From Hallerella sp963656065 (lineage in GTDB: Bacteria; Fibrobacterota; Fibrobacteria; Fibrobacterales; Fibrobacteraceae), in NCBI GenBank assembly GCA_963656065.1, contig CAVKGV010000001.1, positions 62,001-126,000 on the forward strand: 64,000 bases of DNA, given 5' to 3'. The notes below the pieces were generated by a model. The model was not told the DNA's origin. It searched no databases and saw nothing but the letters and a program-made list of their open reading frames with translations. Each line of letters opens with the position of its first letter. Positions within the stretch are counted from its first letter, which is position 1. The position numbers were made by a program, and so were the translations under genes. Of the stretch, positions 52,002 through 60,193 are shown one piece after another.

Positions 52002-52568
52002 TTACTTGGCACGTTCCACATAGGAACCGTCACGCGTATCCACCTTGATCTTCATGCCTTCCTGGATGAAGAGAGGAATCATCACCTTGGCGCCGGTTTC
52101 GAGGACCGCTTCGCGCATCACGTTGCCGCTCGTGTTGCCCTGGACTGCGGGAGGCGCGGAAGTAATCGTCATTTCGACAAATGTCGGCGGAATCACTTCG
52201 ATTGCCTTGCCGTCCCACCAGGTGACCTGCACGGTCGCATTGTCCAAGAGCCAGACATCCGCGCCATTCAAAGCGTCCTTCGGGATTTCCATCGTTTCCA
52301 TCGACGTGTTGTCCATGAAGAACCAAGTCGCGCCGTCGTTATAGAGGTATGTCATTTCCGTATAGGTGACCTCGGCCTCTTCGACGGTATCGCCGCTTTT
52401 CCATGTGCGTTCGAGAGTACGGCCCGTAATCAAGTTCTTGATGCGAACGCGGTTGAACGCCTGTCCCTTGCCGGGCTTCACGAACTGGTTATCGACAATC
52501 ATCCACGGCTGGCCATCGACGATAATCTTCAGCTTTTTACGGAACTCGTTTGTACTGACTGTACCCAT
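52002..52568 (-). CDS. efp: Elongation factor P
   Basis: EF-P relieves ribosome stalling at polyproline. The ATG at 52568 gives 188 residues; a much longer in-frame reading covers the divergent gene and is not used. The three beta domains are present, and the modified loop VKPGKGQAFNRVR has the lysine at position 34, exactly where beta-lysylation by EpmA/EpmB occurs. The C-terminal domain signature TYTEMTYLYNDGATWFFMD is usual. epmB, the lysine 2,3-aminomutase, is divergent 52 bp away. Confidence 0.96.
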   Translation of the reverse strand: MGTVSTNEFRKKLKIIVDGQPWMIVDNQFVKPGKGQAFNRVRIKNLITGRTLERTWKSGDTVEEAEVTYTEMTYLYNDGATWFFMDNTSMETMEIPKDALNGADVWLLDNATVQVTWWDGKAIEVIPPTFVEMTITSAPPAVQGNTSGNVMREAVLETGAKVMIPLFIQEGMKIKVDTRDGSYVERAK

Positions 52569-52620
52569 AGAATATGCCTCATCAAAAAGATTTAGATTTG
52601 AAGGCAAAAATAGAAAAATT

Positions 52621-53595
52621 ATGACGCAAGCAACACCGTTTTTTACCAGTTTGAAAGAACTATTCGCCTTTTTGGAACTCCCGGAGCCCAAAATCCAGGT
52701 GGCCAACTCCCGATTTTCGTTTTTTGTCTCGCGGCATTTCGCCTCCAAAATAAGGAAAGGCGACCCGAACGATCCGCTTTTTCGCGAAATTTTACCCACC
52801 GAAGAAGAAAACCGTATCGTCGAAGGCTTTTCGGACGATCCGGTCGGCGACGCCATGAGCGAAAAGGCTCCGGGCATTTTGCAAAAATACAAGGGGCGCG
52901 TTCTCGTCGAACCGACTTTTGCCTGCAGCCTGCATTGCCGGTTCTGTTTCCGGAGGGCGGAAGCGCGGCGTGCGCCCGAGAATTTTCCGGCCCGACTTTC
53001 CGAATGGCTTTTGCAACATCCCGATATTTCCGAAGTGATTCTTTCGGGCGGCGACCCGCTGATGCTCCCGCGGCAAAGTTTTGAAGCTCTCATCGACGGA
53101 ATCCTGCCTCACGAAAATGTCCGGACGCTGCGCATCCATACGCGCATTCCGGTCACCTATCCGCAAGCCCTTTCCGAAAGCGGCAAGACTTCCCTGCTCG
53201 AACCGCTACGCAAGGTCGCTCAAAAAAAGAAGCTGGTCGTTGTCACGCACGTGGATCATCCGAGGGAACTTGACGATTCTTCAAGAGCCGTTTTCGATTC
53301 GCTAAGGAAACTCGGGGCGCATCTCCTCAACCAGTCGGCGCTCCTGAAAGGAGTGAACGATTCCGCGGAAATTCTCGGGGAACTGTCACAAGCGCTTTTC
53401 GACCAGGGCGTCCTCCCCTACTACCTGCACCAGCTCGACCATGCGACAGGCGTTGCCCACTTTGAAATCTCCGATGCGAAAGCCTTGCAAATCATGGAAG
53501 AACTGCGGAATTCCTTGCCGGGATATCTGGTGCCGAAACTTGTCCGGGAAATCGCCGGGGAAAAATCCAAGCGTCCGATCTGGGAAAATTGCTAG
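52621..53595 (+). CDS. epmB: EF-P beta-lysylation protein EpmB (lysine 2,3-aminomutase-like)
   Basis: EpmB is a radical SAM, PLP-dependent enzyme that converts L-alpha-lysine to (R)-beta-lysine for attachment to Lys34 of EF-P. The ATG at 52621 gives 324 residues. The iron-sulfur cysteines are 102, 106 and 109 in CSLHCRFCFRR (CX3CX2C). The VILSGGDPLML motif and the LRIHTRIPV segment are also typical of the family. PLP Lys is probably in the C-terminal part. It is shorter than the clostridial aminomutase and is placed next to efp, which makes the EpmB function likely. No epmA is in the window. Confidence 0.92.
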   Translation: MTQATPFFTSLKELFAFLELPEPKIQVANSRFSFFVSRHFASKIRKGDPNDPLFREILPTEEENRIVEGFSDDPVGDAMSEKAPGILQKYKGRVLVEPTFACSLHCRFCFRRAEARRAPENFPARLSEWLLQHPDISEVILSGGDPLMLPRQSFEALIDGILPHENVRTLRIHTRIPVTYPQALSESGKTSLLEPLRKVAQKKKLVVVTHVDHPRELDDSSRAVFDSLRKLGAHLLNQSALLKGVNDSAEILGELSQALFDQGVLPYYLHQLDHATGVAHFEISDAKALQIMEELRNSLPGYLVPKLVREIAGEKSKRPIWENC

Positions 53596-53890
53596 TTGAA
53601 AGTTTAGAGTTTAGAACTGAGAGTGGAGCGTTGAGAGTGAAGAGTGGAATGACGACGGACATAAAACGTTCTTCTGTCATCCTGGAGCGGAGCTTTGCGG
53701 AGCGATAGGAGCTTGTTAGAGCTTAGATGAGAGAGTGAAGTGTGGATTGTTATTGGACGGAGATTCTATCGGTTTTCAGCCTCTCCAGAATGACTGTGTG
53801 CGGGAAAGGTTCGCTATGCAGACAACTCCACTCTCCACATTCAACCATCCACACTCAAAGCTTATACGTCCGCTGTTCTAAGTTCAAAAC
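53596..53890. repeat. Repeat-rich convergent intergenic region with nested inverted repeats
   Basis: Between the convergent epmB and Omp85 genes the sequence forms nested imperfect inverted repeats. The inner pair is GTCATCCTGGAG (53676-53687) and CTCCAGAATGAC (53783-53794). Flanking arms are built from a GAGTG(T)GGA-type unit (53619-53647, 53728-53748 and, inverted, 53826-53857), and an outer pair is GTTTAGAGTTTAGAAC (53602-53617) with GTTCTAAGTTCAAAAC (53875-53890). The outer right arm runs into the last codons of the barrel gene. Low-complexity dispersed elements of this kind resemble REP/MITE-like repeats. No open frame is seen. Confidence 0.6.
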
Positions 53891-55242
53891 AACGCCTTGA
53901 TTCCGAAGTGGAGAAGGCCGTCAAGAGCTTCCGTTCCCAAATGAAGAGCGTAGAAAAGCGAGAAGCTCCAGGAACCGCGGTACTGCGAAATTCCAAATCC
54001 GTAGCTGTAAGTATCGGACCATCCATGCGACGGATATTCCGCGCGATGCAAGCCCGGTTCAAAGAAGCCGTGCAACGCCAAGTTTTCCATCATGCGCCAT
54101 TGCAGATCGAGTTCCGAAGTTCCGTAGGACCGCGTCCGGAAAAATCCCGGGCGGTATCCTTTGAGATTTTCCAAGCCTCCCAAAGAAAAAAGAAAACTCC
54201 TGCCAAAATGGCGGTCCGTCGGCAAAAGAGTCCCGACAGAAAACGACGAATGCAAGATGATCGTCCGGGAAATCGGGGTGAAAAATTCACCGTTTGCATG
54301 TAAATCCGTGACGAATGCATGTGAAGAATCCGAGCGTTCCCTGGTTACGCGGAAAGTCCCCGAAAAGCGCTGCCCGTGCCGCGGCAAGACGATGCGATCG
54401 ACATTTTTAAATTCCGTTTCGAGCGCGTAAGTCAAGCGATCGTTTCCGATGCCTCCGAGGACGGCAAATTCGAAGAAAAATCCGACGCTTCTTGAAAGGC
54501 CCGCTTCGAGAAGAGCCGTGCGGGATGTCGAATCGTCTTCAAACGATCCGCGGATGATTCCGTTCCAGCCGCTTCCAAGGAGCCACGGTTCCTTGTACGA
54601 GGCGGACAGGGAACGTTCCCAATCACCGGAAATTCCCGAAACGTTCAGGTCGCGACCGGTTCCTCTCATGTTGTAAAGTGAAAGTTCGATGTTCCCGGCA
54701 AATCCTCCGTCCTCGCCGCTCGCATACGAGACAAAGCCTTCCACGCTGTTCACGGAAAGGTCGCGCATCGAAAACACGGGAAAAAGCCTGCTACGCACCG
54801 AGTCACGATAAAGCTTTGGTGGCGCGGTCTCTTCAAAATATCCCGAACGGATGAGCTTGCGCTCGGCACGCCCGAGGTCCAAAAGACGGACGAGGCTTCC
54901 CGCTTCAAGTCCCGAAAGGCGTGAAAAAGTTTCCTTTTTGCTTTTGGAATTTTCCCTGTTTTCCGCAGCAGCCCAGACCCAGGCGCTTCCCCGCTCAATA
55001 GACACGCGAGCAAATCCTGCGGAATCAATCGAATACGAAGCTTTCGCAAAAGGATAGCCGTTTTCGGAAAGCGCATCGACCGTATCGCGAAGAGCCTGTT
55101 CCAGCGTTTCACATAAACTATTTAAAAATCTTTCGCCAAACTTTTCATCGAGGTTTCCGGAAACTTCAACTTTCTGAACGACGCATTCCGAGGAATACGT
55201 ACAAGCGAAACAGAAAAGCAATGCGGTCAGAATTTTTTTCAT
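53884..55242 (-). CDS. Omp85-family outer-membrane protein (BamA/TamA/ShlB-like)
   Basis: The ATG at 55242 gives 452 residues with a signal peptide (KKILTALLFCFACTYSS). The N-terminal 130 residues hold POTRA-like repeats (VQKVEVSGNLDEKF; LDLGRAERKLIRSGYFEE), too few for BamA. The barrel has the classic NMRGTGRDLNVSG and SYKEPWLLGSGW strands, and the L6 region LGGLENLKGYRPG matches the conserved VRGY-type loop. It ends FGIKALF, an outer-membrane C-terminal signature. It starts 7 bp after the 961-residue protein and is the last gene of the MglA operon. A role in moving or inserting the upstream protein is likely but inferred. Confidence 0.82.
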   Translation of the reverse strand: MKKILTALLFCFACTYSSECVVQKVEVSGNLDEKFGERFLNSLCETLEQALRDTVDALSENGYPFAKASYSIDSAGFARVSIERGSAWVWAAAENRENSKSKKETFSRLSGLEAGSLVRLLDLGRAERKLIRSGYFEETAPPKLYRDSVRSRLFPVFSMRDLSVNSVEGFVSYASGEDGGFAGNIELSLYNMRGTGRDLNVSGISGDWERSLSASYKEPWLLGSGWNGIIRGSFEDDSTSRTALLEAGLSRSVGFFFEFAVLGGIGNDRLTYALETEFKNVDRIVLPRHGQRFSGTFRVTRERSDSSHAFVTDLHANGEFFTPISRTIILHSSFSVGTLLPTDRHFGRSFLFSLGGLENLKGYRPGFFRTRSYGTSELDLQWRMMENLALHGFFEPGLHRAEYPSHGWSDTYSYGFGISQYRGSWSFSLFYALHLGTEALDGLLHFGIKALF

Positions 55243-55249
55243 CGGTAAC

Positions 55250-58135
55250 CTAGAAATAGGCGCGAGCCTCCATCGACATTTTTTGGAAAATCCCTGATTC
55301 CGCCGATCCGAAACGGACGACATAATAAAAGCCCAAAGAAAGATATTCGTTTGCATCGACCGATGCGGAGAGGGAATTTCGGAAAGTCGTTCCCTTGCTA
55401 AATCCCGAAACCATCTGGTAGGGCAAAGCGGAATTTTCCGACGAGACAAATGTCGCGCTGAACTCGTTGGAAGCCCGGACAAGACGTCCGTCATCGTATC
55501 CAAGCGTAAAAGAGGCCTGGCGCAGAAAAGCGTCCATGTCACCGGATTCGTCCTTTCCCGTTCCTTTTCGAATCCATCCTTTCGGCATTACGTACAAATG
55601 AAGAGGCAATTCCCTTTTCCAGGAAGCGGTCGCTTCGTAGATTTTCCAGTCCATCTTTTGAACGGTCTGCAGATCGACAAATTCCAATGCGGGAGAAAGT
55701 TCCCAGGTTTCCTTTTTTCGTCCGCTGTAAATGCCGGTAATCTTATGCCAGGAACGGTTTTCAAAATAGCCGCCAGAGGTATTCCGTTTTTCGCTAGATA
55801 CGCCGACGGCATATTCCGCAGATCCGCGGTTTTGAAATTCCGTCCATAGGACAGAAATTTCTCCGTTGAATATTCCGCTACTCATATTTTTTAGCGAACT
55901 GTTCAGAAACGGCGGAAGAAAAAGGGTCTTCCCCGTCGTATCGCGACCTTCGCTTTCCCCGTCAAACGAAAATTCCAGATCGCGGAGGATTCCACGAGAA
56001 ATGCCAAGCTTTCTGGGCTGAAAAGTCATGTCCAGGGAGAGTTTTGCCGAACTTGCCCGGACGGCGTCCGCGGAATCACTTCGCCCCATCCCTTCATAGA
56101 CGAAATTTCCGTTATCGACGCCTTCGACAAATACGCCCGCAAGGCTGTCAAACAGGACATCGCCCGTCCCCGGAGCGACCGCCTTGTAGATGGGGACATA
56201 GGGAACTTCCCGAGTGAGACCCAAGCGATACGAGACCGATCCCGAAAGCGGCAAAGAGGCGGAACCGAAACGGACCGATTCCTCGGAAAGAAAGGAATTC
56301 GACGCTCCGGACGTATCTATGTCCGTCCGCTTATATTGCAGGACATGCGAGAAGGAAACGCTTTTCCCGTCGTAGCCCATCGAATGTTCGAAGCCTGCCT
56401 GTTTCAGTGAATCCCCGAGCGAGGAAAAATTTTTCCCCGTGCGAACGCGCGTGCCAAAAAGAGCCGCTTCGGTATTCCAGTCGGCGGCGACCAGTTCAAC
56501 TCCGCTTCGGGCGTTGGCCTTTTCCGAGCGACGTTCCGAAAGCTCGTCAGAATCCTTCATCCAGACGGAATAGGAAACATTTCCGAACGGGCGGAAAAAA
56601 CCGGAACGGGTTTCTCCCCGGACAATCCCCTGGTAGCGTTCCGACGAAAAATCTTCAAACGATGCTACCCGCACAAAGGAAATTTCTCCGAAGGCGTCTC
56701 CGGTCCGATGTTCCAGGAAACTGCGGAAACGCGAAGAATTCCAGTTCATTCCGTCGCTCAAACTTCGGCGATAGCCCCATTCCGTTCCGAAAAAGAAGCT
56801 CCCGGGAAGCTTTAGGCTCAAGGAAATTTCATCGGAGCGGAGCGAACCTTCTGTCGAGGCGCTGTCTAGGTCCCAAAGCTCGCGCAGCAGATAGGAATCC
56901 CAATTGCGTTCCGTTCCCTGAAAATCGTTTCGCCGAAAGCCTTCCTCTTCATAATCGCCCGAGACGCGGATCCGAAGCGGGGCAAAACTCTGGGCAGCCG
57001 TGCTGTCGTTTGAAAGCAGCCAGCGGTAGGCACGCCCGGAAGGTCCTCCGATGCGACCGGAAAGCATATTCGTATCGGCCTTGCCGTAATCGATTTCACC
57101 GTCCGCATAGAGATGATTTCCCTGCTGGAAACGCATCCGGGCTCCGAACCGGCGAAGCATCTGCGGACGCTCCAGCGCTTCAAGCGAATCCGCCCGTTCG
57201 AATTCCCCGCCATCGTCCTTTCGCAAGGCTTCCACGTCTTCCGCAGACCAGGTCCGCCTTTTAAGCCGCGACGTGTCGCTTGCCAGTTCAAACGCGACGA
57301 CATCCAACCAAAGATTTTTTCCCCGATACTTTCCGTCCGCCGCCTTGAGAATCTGCATTCCCTGGGAATTGTAAGCGTCAAATTCCACGCGGATTTCGTC
57401 TTCCGAACCGGGAATGAGGGTTCCCATGAAGTCGAGGATTCCGCCGGCATAGTTCACCGTATAATCCACGTCGCGCACAAGCCTTTTCCCGTTCAGGTAA
57501 ACCGTTTCCGAACCGGGCACCGCGACCAGGTAGGTTTCGGCTGTTCCCGAAGAAAGAAGATAGCCCTTCTGCTCGCCATCGACGCCCCGGAACGTCGAGT
57601 GGATATGTTCCAATTCGTCAAAGCCATAAGCGCCCCGGACTTCGGAATGCCCGAGCTTCAGCCCGCCGGCAATTCCGAGCGTATTTCGCGAAAGCCCCGA
57701 AAGACCCAGTTCCGTTTCGCGCCATGTCAGATCGCCTAGGTGCAGAAAAGCTCGTTCCGTCTCAACCCGGAAATGTACCTCGTCCACTTCGTTGAGCGTC
57801 GCGGTCCGCTCCTCCCCCGCTTCACGTCCGACATCCGAAAGAAGCGCATCGATATAGACGCCTTTTGTCGCCTCGCCCCGAATCGACAGGTGCAGTTCCT
57901 GGTTCACCTCGGTTCCGCCGTCTCCCAAGATGACCTGCACTGTTTTCGAACCGTTCGTTTCAAGTTTCAGGGAATCCCGCGAAGCGTCCTGCAGATTTTG
58001 CGAAGAAGGCTCATTTTTCAGAAAAGGAATTCCGCGAAAGACCGGAACGGAATCCTTGGATAGTTTCGAGTAGCCGTTTTCTAGCGCCCATGCTCCCGAC
58101 GAAACCAGCAAGAACAGTACACAAAAAAACGGCAA
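55250..58135 (-). CDS. Large surface or outer-membrane protein of unknown family (961 residues)
   Basis: The TTG at 58135, with AAGGGA before it, begins a signal peptide (FFCVLFLLVSSGAWA). The mature protein is almost entirely beta strands with Asp/Glu/Tyr-rich turns and ends MEARAYF, so it may be a barrel or an Omp85 substrate. A segment at about 215-260 (VYLNGKRLVRDVDYTVNYAGG) resembles 'vyl-G..L.rg.DY..dY..G' units known from large T9SS-type outer-membrane proteins; this is from memory and weak. It overlaps none of its neighbours and lies between the DUF2914-like gene (3 bp) and the Omp85 gene (7 bp). Confidence 0.55.
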   Translation of the reverse strand: MPFFCVLFLLVSSGAWALENGYSKLSKDSVPVFRGIPFLKNEPSSQNLQDASRDSLKLETNGSKTVQVILGDGGTEVNQELHLSIRGEATKGVYIDALLSDVGREAGEERTATLNEVDEVHFRVETERAFLHLGDLTWRETELGLSGLSRNTLGIAGGLKLGHSEVRGAYGFDELEHIHSTFRGVDGEQKGYLLSSGTAETYLVAVPGSETVYLNGKRLVRDVDYTVNYAGGILDFMGTLIPGSEDEIRVEFDAYNSQGMQILKAADGKYRGKNLWLDVVAFELASDTSRLKRRTWSAEDVEALRKDDGGEFERADSLEALERPQMLRRFGARMRFQQGNHLYADGEIDYGKADTNMLSGRIGGPSGRAYRWLLSNDSTAAQSFAPLRIRVSGDYEEEGFRRNDFQGTERNWDSYLLRELWDLDSASTEGSLRSDEISLSLKLPGSFFFGTEWGYRRSLSDGMNWNSSRFRSFLEHRTGDAFGEISFVRVASFEDFSSERYQGIVRGETRSGFFRPFGNVSYSVWMKDSDELSERRSEKANARSGVELVAADWNTEAALFGTRVRTGKNFSSLGDSLKQAGFEHSMGYDGKSVSFSHVLQYKRTDIDTSGASNSFLSEESVRFGSASLPLSGSVSYRLGLTREVPYVPIYKAVAPGTGDVLFDSLAGVFVEGVDNGNFVYEGMGRSDSADAVRASSAKLSLDMTFQPRKLGISRGILRDLEFSFDGESEGRDTTGKTLFLPPFLNSSLKNMSSGIFNGEISVLWTEFQNRGSAEYAVGVSSEKRNTSGGYFENRSWHKITGIYSGRKKETWELSPALEFVDLQTVQKMDWKIYEATASWKRELPLHLYVMPKGWIRKGTGKDESGDMDAFLRQASFTLGYDDGRLVRASNEFSATFVSSENSALPYQMVSGFSKGTTFRNSLSASVDANEYLSLGFYYVVRFGSAESGIFQKMSMEARAYF

Positions 58136-58138
58136 GGA

Positions 58139-58606
58139 CTATTCCCTTGACGGTTCGACCCTGAACTGGCGAGAGGACAAAAGTCTGCGACCTTCCACGG
58201 CATCGACGCTCCATTCCCCGGGCACGAGCAGCTGTGGCGCGATGGAGCTTTCACAGGACGATTCCGACAATACGCAAAGCGACTTTTGTACAGTATCCGC
58301 GCCATTATACCAGATGTGCAATACCCGGCGATCCGGAACATCCCAGGCGAACTTCGGCACTTCGGAATAGTAATGGAGGCGCGTATGGACAGGAAAGACG
58401 GAATCCACGCCGAAAGGCGCACCGCCTACGATATTTCTGCAGACGACACCGTAAAGCGCGCTTGTCTCGGTAACCTTCCCCTCTTCCGGAGTTTTTTCCG
58501 AACTATCCAACGCAACATAGATACAGTGCACGATAAAACACAAAAAGACGACAAGAAAAACAAGTGTCGTCTTTCGTAGATAGCGGAGAGGAGGCACGCC
58601 TTTCAC
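58139..58606 (-). CDS. DUF2914-like membrane-anchored protein
   Basis: A 155-residue protein with a GTG start (AGGAA upstream). An N-terminal membrane segment (LVFLVVFLCFIVHCIYV) is followed by a periplasmic domain with the DUF2914 pattern: VVCRNIVGGAPF, RRVLHIWYNGADTVQKS, LVPGEWSVDAV and the terminal RQFRVEP. In DUF2914 the His-Trp pair and the G-W turn are characteristic. The function of the domain is unknown. It lies between the mglB-like gene and the 961-residue gene in the same operon. Confidence 0.7.
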   Translation of the reverse strand: MKGVPPLRYLRKTTLVFLVVFLCFIVHCIYVALDSSEKTPEEGKVTETSALYGVVCRNIVGGAPFGVDSVFPVHTRLHYYSEVPKFAWDVPDRRVLHIWYNGADTVQKSLCVLSESSCESSIAPQLLVPGEWSVDAVEGRRLLSSRQFRVEPSRE

Positions 58607-58614
58607 GGCAATTC

Positions 58615-59034
58615 CTAATGGTGGATCTTGCTCGTGTTTTGCGTGAACGCGGGGACTGCCTCCACCAGCTTTTCCACTAATAGCTTGTTGTAATCCTCGA
58701 TACGGCTTGGCAGCTTGTTGCCCGGGAAAATCTGGACGAGAAGAAGAGCATCCTCTACCGGTGCAATGTAGATGGAACGCTTTGATCCCGTATAGGAAAC
58801 GGAACGGAATTCACCCTCGCCGAGCATCATCCCAATCTGCTTTGCGCTTCCGAAAGACGCCGTGCTCAAGACGGCAAGCGGGGTCGTATCCATACCGATA
58901 GACCCGACTTCCGAAATGATGGAGCCGTCACGGTGAACCAGCATGATATAGTCAGCCTTTACATTCGACTGGTAGGCTTGCATTAAACGGCGAACACGGT
59001 TCGCGTCATCGGTATAAACAGTGAAATCGCTCAT
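58615..59034 (-). CDS. mglB: Roadblock/LC7 domain protein (MglB-like)
   Basis: This 139-residue protein has the Roadblock/LC7 fold: KADYIMLVHRDGSIISEVG, then LSTASFGSAKQIGMMLGEGEF and SIYIAPVEDALLLVQIFP. MglB is the GTPase-activating partner of MglA and sets polarity in gliding myxobacteria. Its C-terminus lacks the long tail of Myxococcus MglB. It is located 15 bp after mglA and 8 bp before the DUF2914-like gene, so all should be cotranscribed. The pairing with mglA makes the MglB assignment firm. Confidence 0.9.
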   Translation of the reverse strand: MSDFTVYTDDANRVRRLMQAYQSNVKADYIMLVHRDGSIISEVGSIGMDTTPLAVLSTASFGSAKQIGMMLGEGEFRSVSYTGSKRSIYIAPVEDALLLVQIFPGNKLPSRIEDYNKLLVEKLVEAVPAFTQNTSKIHH

Positions 59035-59049
59035 TCCAAATACCTTCTA

Positions 59050-60066
59050 TCAAGTCTTCTTCTTGGGAATATAGGGGCGAAGCTCGATGTCGTCATCATC
59101 TGCGCCCTCTTCATCCGCGCCAAAAGCGGGCCTTCCAAAAGGACGCGGCTTCGGAGCCTGTTGCGCGGGTCTTCCAAAAGGCGATGCGCTTTTCTGGAAA
59201 AGTCCACCTTTTCCCGATTCGCTCGCCATGGAGCGCGAGACAAAGTTCGGCATCCGAAAAGGCGACGACGCGGCAGACGAAAGCGTGGAACCCAGATCGG
59301 GAAGGGCTTCCGCCCCCGCATGGGGCGCCGGAGACTCCGGCAAGGGGTTTAAAACGGGTTCCGAGAGCGGAGCCGGCTTAACCTGGACCGCCGGAGAAAT
59401 GGAAACTCCCTCCGTTCCGTTCAGGGACACGTCGTGTACGCCCGTGTTGTGGACGCTGTCCGCCGCCTTGCGCAAAAATCCCTGTTTGACGTTAAAGCGC
59501 TGGATGACAAGCATCGCAATCGCCTTGAGCGTCGTCACGACACCTTTTCCGTTGTGCGCTGTCGCCGGGAAAAAGGGAATTCCCTTCGGATTCAGGAGAG
59601 CGTTCATCTCGTCCAAGGTGAAGACATTTTCCATATCGCGCTTGTTGTATTGCAAGACCAGCGGGATTTCGTCGAGACTCACCCCGTAATCTTCCAAGTT
59701 TTGGCGCAAATTCTGCAAGCTTTCCAAATTTTCCGCTTCGCGGGAACGCTGGGAGTCCGCCACGAAAACAATTCCATCCACGCCACGAAGAACGATTTTT
59801 CGGGTCGAGTTGTAATAGACCTGTCCGGGAACCGTATAGAGTTGGAACTTGGTCTTGAATCCCTTGATGTCCCCCAAGTTCAGCGGGAGAAAATCAAAGA
59901 ACAGGGTTCTATCGCCTTCCGTTTCCAAGGAAACCATGTCGGTCCGCTTGTCCTGGGGCATTTTCTGATGGATCACTTGAAGATTTGTCGTCTTGCCGCT
60001 CAAGCCAGGACCGTAATACACGACCTTGCAACTAATTTCACGAGTAGCGAAGTTGATTGATGACAT
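59050..60066 (-). CDS. mglA: MglA-like small GTPase with a disordered C-terminal extension
   Basis: The first 195 residues are an MglA-type Ras-like GTPase: Walker A GPGLSGKT at 19-26, an R53 in EGDRTLFFDF, LYTVPGQVYYN with Q82 and the base motif NKRD at 141-144. R53 and Q82 match the residues used for GTP hydrolysis in Myxococcus MglA. After residue 195 comes an extra region of about 143 residues rich in Pro, Ala, Ser and Lys, ending in acidic DEEGADDDD and a basic KKKT tail; Myxococcus MglA has no such extension. The ATG has a GGAAG site, and a TCTATATTT box lies about 40 nt upstream. It is the first gene of a five-gene operon. Confidence 0.93.
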   Translation of the reverse strand: MSSINFATREISCKVVYYGPGLSGKTTNLQVIHQKMPQDKRTDMVSLETEGDRTLFFDFLPLNLGDIKGFKTKFQLYTVPGQVYYNSTRKIVLRGVDGIVFVADSQRSREAENLESLQNLRQNLEDYGVSLDEIPLVLQYNKRDMENVFTLDEMNALLNPKGIPFFPATAHNGKGVVTTLKAIAMLVIQRFNVKQGFLRKAADSVHNTGVHDVSLNGTEGVSISPAVQVKPAPLSEPVLNPLPESPAPHAGAEALPDLGSTLSSAASSPFRMPNFVSRSMASESGKGGLFQKSASPFGRPAQQAPKPRPFGRPAFGADEEGADDDDIELRPYIPKKKT

Positions 60067-60130
60067 TCTTCTTCCTTGACGTTTTCAAACAATCTAACAA
60101 AAATATAGATAAACGGAATGAAAATTTACC

Positions 60131-60166
60131 AAAAAAGCGAAAACCGCGGGCATGATTGTCCGCGGT
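60131..60166 (-). terminator. Rho-independent terminator after rpsT
   Basis: On the minus strand ACCGCGG pairs with CCGCGGT and is followed by TTTCGCTTTTTT. It lies shortly after the rpsT stop. Confidence 0.85.
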
Positions 60167-60193
60167 ATCACAAATTCTCTCGACAGGAGCGAA

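Noticed and set aside
52569..53093. An N-terminal extension of efp
   Set aside because: It would overlap epmB antisense; the ATG at 52568 begins the standard EF-P fold.
55243..55542. A 100-residue N-terminal extension of the Omp85 gene
   Set aside because: It lies in the end of the 961-residue gene in another frame, and the ATG at 55242 starts a clear signal peptide.
56407..57264. A 285-codon open frame antisense to the 961-residue surface-protein gene
   Set aside because: It is arginine- and proline-rich, the usual look of a shadow frame, with no start signal.
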